A DNA stretch of 64,000 bases from Pedobacter sp. ok626 (GTDB lineage Bacteria > Bacteroidota > Bacteroidia > Sphingobacteriales > Sphingobacteriaceae): contig NZ_FNEX01000002.1 in the NCBI RefSeq assembly GCF_900100435.1, forward strand, positions 62,001-126,000, given 5' to 3'. The position numbers and the translations under genes are program-made. Of the stretch, positions 38,089-47,096 are shown piece by piece. The notes beneath the pieces are model-generated. The model was not told where the DNA came from. It saw only the letters and a list, made by a program, of their open reading frames with translations, and ran no database searches. Position 1 is the first letter of the stretch; each line of letters begins with the position of its first letter.

Positions 38089-41000
38089 TTAAAATGAGGT
38101 AGATAAACCAAACGATACGCTTTTTTGCTGAGGCGTCGTCAGATACGTTACATTCGGACTCATATTTCTATCCTGATTATTTTCAAAATCCCGGGCAACC
38201 TCTGGGTCACCTCCCGGATATTTGCTAAAGGTTAGTAAGTTCATACCTGAAGCAAAAACCTTTAAAGTTTGCAACCTCAATTTATGTGCAAAACTAGCCG
38301 GCAGGTTATAAGCAAGCGTTACCTCTCTTAACCTCACAAAAGTGGCATCGTACAGGAACATAGTCGAGTTATACTGCCATTCGCTTGATAAGCCAGGATA
38401 AGTTCCAGTGTTCATGGTTAAACGAGGGAACTTAGCAATGTCACCCGGTTTCTGCCAGCGATCAGAAATATCAGAGCGAATATTCCAATCGGTTACAATA
38501 CCTAACTGGCGTTTAGCAGAACCGTCGTACAAATTGCCACCAATAGCGAAGGTGAATAAGGTATTCAACTCAAACCCCTTATAACTAAAGGTATTTGTTA
38601 AACCACCCACATAATCTGGCAACACCTGTCCTGTGTTTACACGATCATCCAATGAAAAGGTTTTTGTTTCATACCCATCTTTATTCAACCAGATAGGTAA
38701 GCCGTCTGCCGGATCAACACCCTTATACCTCACCAAATAGTTTACACCTAAAGGATAACCAATGGAGATTCGGGTATCGTTTGTTCCGCCTCGTACAGCA
38801 TCAGCTGAGAAATCACCAAGACTAAGCACTTCATTTCTATTTTTAGAAATATTTAACCGAGTGATCCATTTAAAATTATCAGATTGAATGTTTATCGTGT
38901 TCAAGCTCAACTCCAGCCCTTCGTTCAGGATTTCACCAACATTAACCCATCCTCTTAAGAAACCAGTTGAAGGAGAAATACCACCATCGAGTAATGCTCC
39001 GATAGTCTTTTTGTGGTAATAGGAGAATTCGCCACTAATTCTATTATTGAATAAGCCGAAATCAAGCCCTATATCAAAATTACGCCCTTCTTCCCATTTT
39101 AATCCAGGGTTTTCTACATTATCCGGAGCTACAGTACCATTTCCATTATATGTTTTCCCTTGGTAAAAAATAGAATAATACTGACCGGAAGGAAAATTTG
39201 AACTACCTACTAAACCATAACTTGTTCTCAGTTTCAAATTTGAGATCACTTTGTTATCGCTTAAGAAGTTTTCCTGACTGATGTACCAGGAAGCTGAAGC
39301 CGCAGGGAAAAATCCATATTTATTATTGGGGCCAAATTTAGAAGACCCATCTCGCCTGGCCAGAACTTGTAAGTAGTACTTATTGTCGTACGAATAGTTG
39401 ATCCTCGAGAATAAAGAAGCGAAAGTATTTCTATCTGCGCCCAAGACATAGTTTAGAGAATTTGCTTTGATCTGATCTGCCAATGCTTTTTCGTAACTCT
39501 GAGTATCTTTATTAAAAGGACCGTTTGCATCACCGTAAATACCATCCTTGTATAAATTTCGGTAACTCTCCTGATTCTCTGCCCCAACAAGGAATGACAA
39601 TTTATGTTTATTACTGAATTCCAAGTCGTAATTTACCGTCCCAGTAAATGTGTGGTTCAATACTTTTACAGGCCATGCATTTGCATAACCAGAGCTTTGA
39701 TTCCTAAGGATGGCTGGCTGATATTGGTTCTCCTTCACATCCATATTATCCATATTGGCGATAGCCTTAATACTTAAGTTCTTAACCGGTTTCAATTCGA
39801 ACATTACACCTGCGATTAACCTGTCAGTCACCGTCTTCCAATCTAACAAATCAACATTTTTCAAAGGATTTGCCGCATTGTTGTAATAAGATCCATCTGG
39901 ATTAAAAGCGGGGTAAATAGGCAAAGCGGTTGACATAGCCTCTCCCAAACCACCACCCCAGGCAGCATTTACCCTTTTATTAGTTCCCCTGTCATACCCC
40001 ACATTGATGCTTGTGGTAAAATAAGAAGTCGGCTTAATATCAAAATTTGTACGAAAACCATAGCGTTTGTAAGCATTCCCCTTCAAAAAGCTTTCATTAT
40101 TGCTATAATTAGCAGAAACAAAGCTTTTTATTTTTTCCGTTCCCTGACTAAAAGAAGCACTCTGATCGTTAAGGCGACCTGTTTGAGTAACTAAATCCCA
40201 CCAATCTGTGTTATTTTGCTCGGCCTGTGCCCAGGTTAAACCACCCGGTAAAGGTGCTAATCCCGTATTTCCATCATTAGCCCATGCTTCCTGACGTAAT
40301 TGCAACCATTCTGGTCCGTCAACAAATTTAGGCTTGTTGGCATAAGTGCTTACACCATATTTGGTCGATAAGTTAAAAGTAGGCCTACCCAACTTTCCTC
40401 TTTTAGTAGTCACTAAAATTACCCCATTTGCACCACGTGAACCATATATACCAGCAGCACCAGCATCTTTCAATACTTCTACTGACTCAATATCGTTCGC
40501 ATTAATCGTTGCTAATGGATTTTGATTCATACCACCACGATTTCCACCAATAAATGGATCGGAAGTAATTGGAATCCCATCTATCACATATAAGGGGTCT
40601 CCGCCTCCCGATATTGATCCAATACCCCGAATTCTGATGATTGAACCACTACCCGCCAGTCCACTGCCAGTTGTTACTTGAACACCTGGAGCCTGTCCCT
40701 GTAAGCTAGCCTCGAAACTTGGAGCAGGAATAGCCGTTAGTTTATCTCCAGTAACTTTAGAGATAGAACCGGTTACTTCGCGTCGGGTTTGTGTACCGTA
40801 ACCCACCACCACAACTTCGTTTAAACTCTGATCATCAGGCTTCAAACTAAAATTAGCGACTGTACTCCCATTTATCTTTACAGATTCTTGTTTGGGCTGA
40901 TAGCCAACATAGCTAATAAATAGGGATACTGTCCCATTACTTAATCCAATAATCTTGTAAGTACCATCTGCATTGGTAAGGGTGTTTTTACTTAAACTTT

Positions 41001-41145
41001 TGATCTGTACAGATGCTCCCGGTAAGGGCAGTCCAGTCTCGTCTAGTACTTTTCCAACCAGCGAGCCGGTCTGGGCATTTGCCCCAAGTGCTGTCAAAAC
41101 TAAAAGCACCAAAAGGTAATGCTTTTTTAGGTAAAATACTTTCAT
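38089..41145 (-). CDS. susC: SusC/RagA-family TonB-dependent transporter (maltodextrin locus)
   Basis: 1018 residues. Signal peptide ending in LGANAQ, CarboxypepD_reg-like domain (TGSLVGKVLDETGLPLPGASV), plug with LNEVVVVGYGTQTRREVTGS (TonB box region), the SusC signature IRGIGSISGGGDPLYVIDGIP and SVEVLKDAGAAGIYGSRGANGVILVTTK, then a 22-strand barrel ending in ...KSVSFGLSTSF. Imports maltooligosaccharides with SusD. First structural gene of the locus, with a promoter at 41207-41236 and operator-like palindromes. Confidence 0.93.
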   Translation of the reverse strand: MKVFYLKKHYLLVLLVLTALGANAQTGSLVGKVLDETGLPLPGASVQIKSLSKNTLTNADGTYKIIGLSNGTVSLFISYVGYQPKQESVKINGSTVANFSLKPDDQSLNEVVVVGYGTQTRREVTGSISKVTGDKLTAIPAPSFEASLQGQAPGVQVTTGSGLAGSGSIIRIRGIGSISGGGDPLYVIDGIPITSDPFIGGNRGGMNQNPLATINANDIESVEVLKDAGAAGIYGSRGANGVILVTTKRGKLGRPTFNLSTKYGVSTYANKPKFVDGPEWLQLRQEAWANDGNTGLAPLPGGLTWAQAEQNNTDWWDLVTQTGRLNDQSASFSQGTEKIKSFVSANYSNNESFLKGNAYKRYGFRTNFDIKPTSYFTTSINVGYDRGTNKRVNAAWGGGLGEAMSTALPIYPAFNPDGSYYNNAANPLKNVDLLDWKTVTDRLIAGVMFELKPVKNLSIKAIANMDNMDVKENQYQPAILRNQSSGYANAWPVKVLNHTFTGTVNYDLEFSNKHKLSFLVGAENQESYRNLYKDGIYGDANGPFNKDTQSYEKALADQIKANSLNYVLGADRNTFASLFSRINYSYDNKYYLQVLARRDGSSKFGPNNKYGFFPAASASWYISQENFLSDNKVISNLKLRTSYGLVGSSNFPSGQYYSIFYQGKTYNGNGTVAPDNVENPGLKWEEGRNFDIGLDFGLFNNRISGEFSYYHKKTIGALLDGGISPSTGFLRGWVNVGEILNEGLELSLNTINIQSDNFKWITRLNISKNRNEVLSLGDFSADAVRGGTNDTRISIGYPLGVNYLVRYKGVDPADGLPIWLNKDGYETKTFSLDDRVNTGQVLPDYVGGLTNTFSYKGFELNTLFTFAIGGNLYDGSAKRQLGIVTDWNIRSDISDRWQKPGDIAKFPRLTMNTGTYPGLSSEWQYNSTMFLYDATFVRLREVTLAYNLPASFAHKLRLQTLKVFASGMNLLTFSKYPGGDPEVARDFENNQDRNMSPNVTYLTTPQQKSVSFGLSTSF

Positions 41146-41177
41146 ATTTAAACTCGTTTTTAGGGTGTAATATTTGG

Positions 41178-41187
41178 TTAACGTTAA
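41178..41187. promoter_or_regulatory. Operator-like palindrome TTAACGTTAA in the susC leader
   Basis: A perfect 10-bp even palindrome with central CG (AACGTT core), as in LacI-family operators such as those of PurR and RbsR. It lies about 20 bp downstream of the -7 box. A second inverted repeat, AAGTGT-5nt-ACACTT, is at 41186-41202. Confidence 0.45.
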
Positions 41188-41206
41188 GTGTATGTAACAC
41201 TTATGG

Positions 41207-41236
41207 TAAATTTACAGTCGGCAACGACAATTCAAA
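41207..41236 (-). promoter_or_regulatory. Promoter of the maltodextrin susC operon
   Basis: Minus strand: TTTG (41233-41236), 18-nt spacer, TAAATTTA (41207-41214), one mismatch from TAnnTTTG. Gives a leader of about 55 nt. Confidence 0.55.
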
Positions 41237-41426
41237 ATTTTATATCAAATTTATTTTTAACACCATATTTTATACTTCTAAACCTCAAAATCATGCACAA
41301 AAATTTGCAATCAGACCTCCGCAAAAATGCGCATAAAAATAATCAAACACCTATAAAACAAATAGTTACAAACACAAAAACAGAATAGAGACCACTAACT
41401 GTATTTGTATATTTTTCCCTCAATTA

Positions 41427-41454
41427 CCGGGAACGATCCCGGGATCGTTCCCGG
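41427..41454. promoter_or_regulatory. 28-bp perfect palindrome, two abutting LacI-type operator halves
   Basis: Perfect dyad from CCGG to CCGG. It can be read as two neighbouring 12-bp near-palindromes, GGGAACGATCCC and GGGATCGTTCCC, each with a central CG, the layout of LacI-family operators. It lies about 280 bp upstream of the susC start and 165 bp past the LacI-type gene. Confidence 0.5.
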
Positions 41455-41619
41455 ACTTATCAACACTTTTTCATAGCACCCAAAGAAAAATGGAGAAGAA
41501 TTCTGCGTAAAATCGCAAAACCTTCAGATTTTTTTTTCAAAACAGGCTGTTTTTGAGGCCCCAAAAAGCGCTCTTTTTTGACTCGAAATTTTAAAGATTT
41601 TAGACGCTTTTTTGCACCC

Positions 41620-42633
41620 TTAACTTAGCTCTGTTGATCGTCTTTTAATCAGCTTAGAATTGAGTACGATCTGCTCATTTGGATCTACAGATTCTGGGTT
41701 CTCCAGCATCTTAAATAAAAGGTTTGCGGCTTCTATTCCAATCTTGGTAGCAGGCTGGGTAATTGTTGTTAAAGAAGGATTTAATAGTGGAGCAATCTCC
41801 AAACTTGAAAAGCCGATTACCTTAAGTTGTTCCGGCACAGAAATATTCAAATCATAACAAGCATAATAAGTAGCAAAGGCCAATCTTTCCACAGAAGTAA
41901 AGACTCCATCCGGTTTTAATTCCGTCAGCATTTGCTTCAATATCACATTATTTTTGGAATAACTGTTCGTACAATCAACCACAAGACGGTCGTCATAGGG
42001 GATATTATATTTTAATAAGGCATCTATATAGCCTTGCATCCTAAATTTACCGATAGAGAGGTTCTTGTTGATAACCAGGTAAGCAATGCGCTTACAGCCC
42101 TGCTTAATAAGGTGCTGAGTAGCAGAAAAACTGCTATCATAATCATTGGTAATTACCCTTGGCGTAATGATATCCTCATAAACTCTATCGAAAAACACCA
42201 ATGGCAGACGCTTTTGGGTCAGTTCGTTCAAATAATTATGATCATTTGCCTCGCCAGATACCGACATGATGATTCCATCGGCACGGCCATTATGGAGGTG
42301 CTGAATAAAGGAAACTTCCTTTTCATACACGTCATCCGTAGCATAGATTAAAATATGATACCCTTTTTCACGCGCGATCCGTTCAATACCATGTATCGCC
42401 TGCGAGAAAAAATTATTCGCCAGCTCCGGCACAATCACTGCAATGGTCTTGCTCCGCTGCTCCCTCAGGTTACTTGCGTAATGGTTGGGCTGATAATTAA
42501 ACTCCTTTGCTTTCGAAAGGATTCTTTCCTTCGTTTCTTTATTGATATCGCTATTATCCCTAAAAGCCCTGGACACTGTTGAAGTAGACAGGTTCAGCGC
42601 TTTGGCCAACTGCTTAATATTGATGTTCTGCAT
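41620..42633 (-). CDS. LacI-family transcriptional regulator of the maltodextrin locus
   Basis: 337 residues. N-terminal HTH (NIKQLAKALNLSTSTVSRAFRD) and hinge (NYQPNHYASNLREQRSKTIAVIVPEL), then a periplasmic-binding-protein-like effector domain. Same strand as and directly upstream of susC, so it is the best candidate regulator of the starch genes, where Bacteroides uses SusR instead. Effector is probably maltose or a maltooligosaccharide; not shown by sequence. Confidence 0.9.
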   Translation of the reverse strand: MQNINIKQLAKALNLSTSTVSRAFRDNSDINKETKERILSKAKEFNYQPNHYASNLREQRSKTIAVIVPELANNFFSQAIHGIERIAREKGYHILIYATDDVYEKEVSFIQHLHNGRADGIIMSVSGEANDHNYLNELTQKRLPLVFFDRVYEDIITPRVITNDYDSSFSATQHLIKQGCKRIAYLVINKNLSIGKFRMQGYIDALLKYNIPYDDRLVVDCTNSYSKNNVILKQMLTELKPDGVFTSVERLAFATYYACYDLNISVPEQLKVIGFSSLEIAPLLNPSLTTITQPATKIGIEAANLLFKMLENPESVDPNEQIVLNSKLIKRRSTELS

Positions 42634-42779
42634 CTATGTTTAGATAATTATTGATAGAGAACTATTAATTTATGGTAAATATACAATAATAACAATATGC
42701 TAATCTTGGGTACGTTATAAATATGTTACATCAGCCAAATCAAAAGAAGGGCGTAACACTACCCGGGAGTACATAATTT

Positions 42780-43931
42780 ATGAGAAAAAAGGTTAGGTTC
42801 ACGAATGTCAATAATTCGACATTTTACGTGACAGTGCGGAAAAGGGTAGATGCCTATTTTACTGACAACAATATTTCAATACATGCAAATCGGGCCATGT
42901 GGTTCAAAACCCTCTTTTTTCTAACGGGTTTAATTGCTCTTTATCTAATGATCCTTCTGGGTGGCTTTAATGCAGGAGTTACCCTTCTGCTATGTGCCAT
43001 ATTAGGCGCATTTGGCGCTTTTGTAGGCTTTAACGTATGCCACGATGCCATCCATAAATCCTATTCTGCAAATTCGACCATCAACAAGTTTTTTAGCTTC
43101 GTTTTTAACCTGATTGGTGCCAGTCCTTATGTTTGGAACATCTGCCATAATATCGTTCACCATACCTACACGAATATAGCCGGACATGACGAGGACATTG
43201 ATGTTGCCCCCGGCTTAATCCGTTTCTCAGAAACGGAAACAGTGAATAAGGTGCAAAGCTACCAACATTACTATGCCTTTGTATTGTATAGTTTTGCCAT
43301 GCTTTCCTGGGTTTTCAGAAAAGATTATAAGAAGTTCTTTCAGAAAAAGATTGGAGAACACGTTTCTTCACATCCTAGAATAGAATATTTTAAATTGTTC
43401 TTTTATAAAGGGATCTACTATTTCCTGTTTATTGCGCTTCCATTATTAATGATGAACATTACTTGGTGGCAGTTTGTACTCGGCTTTTTGGTGATGCAGT
43501 TTTCGCAAGGCTTGGTACTGGGATTAGTCTTCCAACTTGCGCACGTAGTTGAGGGTACAAGTTTCCCTCTTCCTGATGAGAAAGGAAATATTGAAGAGGC
43601 ATGGGCCATCCATCAACTGCAAACTACGGCAAACTTTGGCGTAGACTGCAAAGTGACGGGATTTTTATGTGGCGGACTGAACAGACAAATTGAGCATCAC
43701 CTTTTCCCAAAAGTTTGCCATATCCACTACCCCGCTATCGGAGAGATCGTAAGACAAACCGCAGCGGACTTTAACCTCAATTATATTGAGAGTCCTACTT
43801 TCGGTGCAGCTTTAGTGTCTCATTATAAAACGCTGAAAAGATTAGGAAAAGAAACTTATAACGAAACGCCTTACATAAACAGGCCTGAACAGTATATGAA
43901 CAGGCCAGCCATGGCGTTCGCAAAAAAATAA
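42780..43931 (+). CDS. Membrane fatty acid desaturase (front-end/acyl-CoA type)
   Basis: 383 residues with four or so membrane helices and the three His boxes: HDAIH (88-92), HNIVHH (123-128) and QIEHH (303-307). The Gln-started third box is typical of front-end (delta-5/delta-6-like) desaturases. There is no fused cytochrome b5 domain, so an external electron donor is needed. It is monocistronic and ends 16 bp from the convergent SGNH gene. Fatty acid position specificity cannot be read from the sequence. Confidence 0.88.
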   Translation: MRKKVRFTNVNNSTFYVTVRKRVDAYFTDNNISIHANRAMWFKTLFFLTGLIALYLMILLGGFNAGVTLLLCAILGAFGAFVGFNVCHDAIHKSYSANSTINKFFSFVFNLIGASPYVWNICHNIVHHTYTNIAGHDEDIDVAPGLIRFSETETVNKVQSYQHYYAFVLYSFAMLSWVFRKDYKKFFQKKIGEHVSSHPRIEYFKLFFYKGIYYFLFIALPLLMMNITWWQFVLGFLVMQFSQGLVLGLVFQLAHVVEGTSFPLPDEKGNIEEAWAIHQLQTTANFGVDCKVTGFLCGGLNRQIEHHLFPKVCHIHYPAIGEIVRQTAADFNLNYIESPTFGAALVSHYKTLKRLGKETYNETPYINRPEQYMNRPAMAFAKK

Positions 43932-43936
43932 GCCAA

Positions 43937-43970
43937 TAAGGGGTGACTACTTTAAATAGCCACCCTTTTT
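43937..43970. terminator. Terminator-like hairpin between desaturase and SGNH genes
   Basis: GGGTGACTA pairs with TAGCCACCC (one G-T in RNA), followed on the plus strand by five T. It serves the desaturase transcript and overlaps the end of the SGNH coding region. Confidence 0.55.
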
Positions 43971-44639
43971 GAGCACCTCTGCCCAAACCTGATACCCTTC
44001 TGGCTTCAGGTGCAATCCATCGTGTGTTAGATTAGCTTTTAAATGATTTTCTGAATCTAAGAACTCAGGGTACAGATCGATAATCGTTACCTTTTTATCA
44101 GCTAACTTTCTGATCTCGGAATTGAGCCATAAAATGTGCTCGTCTTTACCATAATGGTTCTTAAACTTATTAAATGAGCTGTTCACCGGCAATAACGTAT
44201 AGAAATAGATTTTAGTCTTTTTTGACCCTGATTTTATCCTGCTAATGATGTTTTTATAATTCCTTAAGATGATACTATCCGGAATATTTCTCGACACATC
44301 ATTGATCCCTATCAATACAAATACTTTTGAAGGCTTACCAGATATTACCTGATCCAGGCGTTCCAATACACCGAAGGTGATATCACCAGAGATCCCTCTG
44401 TTTTTTGCATTGGGTAAGCCCAATAATTTAGCCCAATCTGTTCCAGCAGTAATGCTGTTCCCCAAAAAGACGAAATCCTTTTTTTTGATGCCTTCAGCGG
44501 TAAAGGCTTCTACTTTTTTAAGGTAAGCACCCGGTCTATAGGTACTATCCCATTTTACATCCTGAGCCTGTGTGTCTGTTGAGCCAAGAATTAAGATTAA
44601 ACTTAATCCTGCAATGATTTTGTGAAGTGAGTAGTTCAT
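43947..44639 (-). CDS. SGNH/GDSL-family hydrolase, exported
   Basis: 230 residues with a signal peptide ending in DTQAQ. All four SGNH blocks are present: FVFLGNSITAG (Ser), KNRGISGDIT (Gly), VLIGINDVSRN (Asn) and LTHDGLHLKPEGY (Asp/His). Closest in layout to PAF-acetylhydrolase/rhamnogalacturonan-acetylesterase-like members. It starts 37 bp after glpT on the same strand, so it could deacylate lipids or lysophospholipids feeding GlpQ; the substrate is inferred from context only. Confidence 0.82.
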   Translation of the reverse strand: MNYSLHKIIAGLSLILILGSTDTQAQDVKWDSTYRPGAYLKKVEAFTAEGIKKKDFVFLGNSITAGTDWAKLLGLPNAKNRGISGDITFGVLERLDQVISGKPSKVFVLIGINDVSRNIPDSIILRNYKNIISRIKSGSKKTKIYFYTLLPVNSSFNKFKNHYGKDEHILWLNSEIRKLADKKVTIIDLYPEFLDSENHLKANLTHDGLHLKPEGYQVWAEVLKKGGYLK

Positions 44640-44676
44640 TTTGTGTTTGGTTATGTAAAACCCTAAAATAACAAAT

Positions 44677-46017
44677 TTACATCGCTGCTAAATTCCTTTT
44701 TTCTCTGTTCCAGGTTAATGCGGTAAAGAAGATAGATAAGACACATGCCGCCACTATCACTTCGAAACCACCATCCCATCCCCATTTGTCTACCACAAGG
44801 CCTATGGCAATATTGGCAAATAAAGCACCGCCCATGTAACCAAAAAGACCGGTTAAGCCGGCAGCAGTACCCGCCGCTTTTTTAGGCACCAAATCTAGTG
44901 CCTGTACTCCAATGAGCATCACAGGACCATAAATCAAGAAACCTATCGCAATTAATGCAGTATTGTCAATCCAGATGTTTCCTGGTGGGTTTTTCCAGTA
45001 TACCAATACGGCAATCAGTACCAGCACCATATAGATGATCGTTGCTGGAGCTCTACGCCCTTTAAATACTTTATCACTAATCAAACCACAAAGTAGTGTT
45101 CCCGGAATACCAGCATACTCGTAAAAGAAATATGCCCAGCCCGACTCTTTTAAAGAAAAACCTTTTGCTTCTTCCAGGAAAGTGGGTGCCCAATCTAAAA
45201 TTCCATATCTAACCAGGTATACAAAGGCATTCGCAAAGGCGATATACCATAACATCCTGTTGTTAAATACATATTTGAAGAAAATCTCTTTAGCAGTAAA
45301 CTCCTTTTCCTGATCTGCGGAGTAGTTTTTTGGATAGTCATTTTTGTATGCTTCGATAGGAGGCAATCCACAAGACTGTGGTGTATCTCTAACCAAAACA
45401 TAGGCTATAACTGCAAAAAATAAGGCGATGATACCTGGGAAATAAAACTTACTGTGCCAGTCGGCAAATATCTCTATGGCTAAAATAGCGATAGGCCCTA
45501 CCAGACCGCCACCCACGTTATGCGCTACATTCCAGATAGACATCATGGTCCCGCGCTCTTTTATAGAGTACCAATGTACCACTACCCTACCACATGGAGG
45601 CCATCCCATTCCTTGAAACCATCCGTTAATAAATAACAAGATAAACATAACCGCAATGGAGGACGTTGCAAAAGGAAATATCCCCATAAAAATCATGGTA
45701 AAGGCCGAAAGCACCAAGCCGGCAGTAAGGAAATTACGGGCGTTGCTTCGATCAGAAACGTTTCCCATTAAGAACTTACTTAAGCCATAAGCGATAGATA
45801 CGCCTGAAAGTGCAAAACCAAGTTGCGCCTTACTAAATCCCTGATCAATAAGATCTGGCATAGCCAGTGAGAAGTTTTTACGTACCAGGTAATAGCCTGC
45901 GTAGCCTAAAAATATGCCAAGAAATACTTTAATACGTTGTTTTTTATATTCAGGGTCTATCCTACTTAAAGGTAAGAGCTCTTTGTGTGGAGCAGGCGAA
46001 AATAATTTAATACTCAT
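44677..46017 (-). CDS. glpT: Glycerol-3-phosphate:phosphate antiporter family (OPA/MFS)
   Basis: 446 residues, 12 membrane helices. [34 protein letters not shown] and [27 protein letters not shown] are hallmarks of the OPA family (GlpT/UhpT), including the Arg residues that bind the phosphate group. GlpQ lies directly upstream, which favours glycerol-3-phosphate over hexose phosphate as substrate. Confidence 0.88.
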   Translation of the reverse strand: MSIKLFSPAPHKELLPLSRIDPEYKKQRIKVFLGIFLGYAGYYLVRKNFSLAMPDLIDQGFSKAQLGFALSGVSIAYGLSKFLMGNVSDRSNARNFLTAGLVLSAFTMIFMGIFPFATSSIAVMFILLFINGWFQGMGWPPCGRVVVHWYSIKERGTMMSIWNVAHNVGGGLVGPIAILAIEIFADWHSKFYFPGIIALFFAVIAYVLVRDTPQSCGLPPIEAYKNDYPKNYSADQEKEFTAKEIFFKYVFNNRMLWYIAFANAFVYLVRYGILDWAPTFLEEAKGFSLKESGWAYFFYEYAGIPGTLLCGLISDKVFKGRRAPATIIYMVLVLIAVLVYWKNPPGNIWIDNTALIAIGFLIYGPVMLIGVQALDLVPKKAAGTAAGLTGLFGYMGGALFANIAIGLVVDKWGWDGGFEVIVAACVLSIFFTALTWNREKRNLAAM

Positions 46018-46098
46018 TTAGATTGGTTAGCGGATATTGTTATTTAATTGTTTTTGGTTAGTTGAGGATATTGTTTGAGTAGCGCTAATCTTTTCTAG

Positions 46099-47001
46099 CT
46101 AGTTGATCAATAGGTTAGGATAATCTGAAATAATGCCATCTACATTTAGCTGCTTTAAATTGGCAATATCTTCCTTAGTATTTGCCGTCCACGGAATCAC
46201 TTTAATCTTACGTTCGTGGCATTGTTTTACCAGATCCGCATTTACCATTTTAAAAGCAGGGCTTAAAATAAATGGGTCGAAACCCAGATCTTCAAGATTT
46301 TGGGCAACTGTTTTTTTATTATCTACCAGGTACGACGTACGCACATTAGGGTATTTTTTATGTAGAATTTGTAATGTTCTCTTATCGAAAGACTGAATAA
46401 CGACATAAGGTGTAATTCCTTTTTTGTTAATCACATCCATCAACAGCTTCACAAATTCTTCAGGCCCTGGGTTTACGATGCCATCGCCCTTAGCACTACA
46501 TTTGGTTTCTATGTTATAGAACATCTGCTTTTTCCCTTTAGTGTATTGCTGTACATCATCAATAAGATCAGCCAGTAAAGGGATATAACTTTTAATCTTT
46601 TGCTGCTCTGGAAAAAGTAGATGCGGCTTTGAGCCAAGGTCAAATTGTTTCAATGTGCTATAATCCATCTGATAAACCGGATATTTTTTAGCATCTGATT
46701 TTGGGATTTCTTTACCCTCAGGTGTTAACATAAATGCCGGACTCAGATAATCATCATGCGTAACTACAACTTTGCCATCTTTGGTAATGTGTGTATCCAT
46801 TTCTAGCGTAGTAACACCTAAATCTACAGCGTGGCGCATCCCGATAATGGTATTTTCAGGCATTAAACCTCTTCCACCTCTGTGCCCTTCGGTACTAAAT
46901 GCAGGGAATTCGGCTTTGGCAGTTGAGCTGGAGTTTTTCATGGTTTTACAGGCCGATAAACTTAACAAAGCCGCAGCGGCAACACATATTACATTCTTCA
47001 T
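46099..47001 (-). CDS. glpQ: Glycerophosphodiester phosphodiesterase
   Basis: 300 residues, lipoprotein signal with LSLSAC. Catalytic start EGHRGGRGLMPENTIIGMRHAVDLG and LEMDTHITKDGKVVVTHD (His and metal ligands of the GDPD family), then ETKC and the C-terminal VIPWTANTKEDIANL. It releases glycerol-3-phosphate from deacylated phospholipids in the periplasm or at the surface. 81 bp upstream of glpT and 95 bp after the metallophosphoesterase gene. Confidence 0.93.
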   Translation of the reverse strand: MKNVICVAAAALLSLSACKTMKNSSSTAKAEFPAFSTEGHRGGRGLMPENTIIGMRHAVDLGVTTLEMDTHITKDGKVVVTHDDYLSPAFMLTPEGKEIPKSDAKKYPVYQMDYSTLKQFDLGSKPHLLFPEQQKIKSYIPLLADLIDDVQQYTKGKKQMFYNIETKCSAKGDGIVNPGPEEFVKLLMDVINKKGITPYVVIQSFDKRTLQILHKKYPNVRTSYLVDNKKTVAQNLEDLGFDPFILSPAFKMVNADLVKQCHERKIKVIPWTANTKEDIANLKQLNVDGIISDYPNLLIN

Positions 47002-47096
47002 TGATTTATATTTAGTTTCTTATAAAATGAAGCGATCAGTGCATATTAACTTAATATGCTCATAATCGCTCCTTTGTATGCTATTTGATCAACCGA

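Larger units (their letters stand above)
41146..41619. other. 474-bp regulatory region between lacI-type gene and susC
   Basis: Holds the susC promoter (41207-41236), the palindromes at 41178-41187, 41186-41202 and 41427-41454, and several T-rich stretches after the LacI gene end. No protein-coding frame is convincing. Confidence 0.6.

Noticed and set aside
41427-41454. 28-bp palindrome as a simple terminator of the LacI-type gene.
   Set aside because: It lies 165 bp past the stop codon, has no following T run on either strand, and is built of two operator-like units; an operator is more likely, though not proven.
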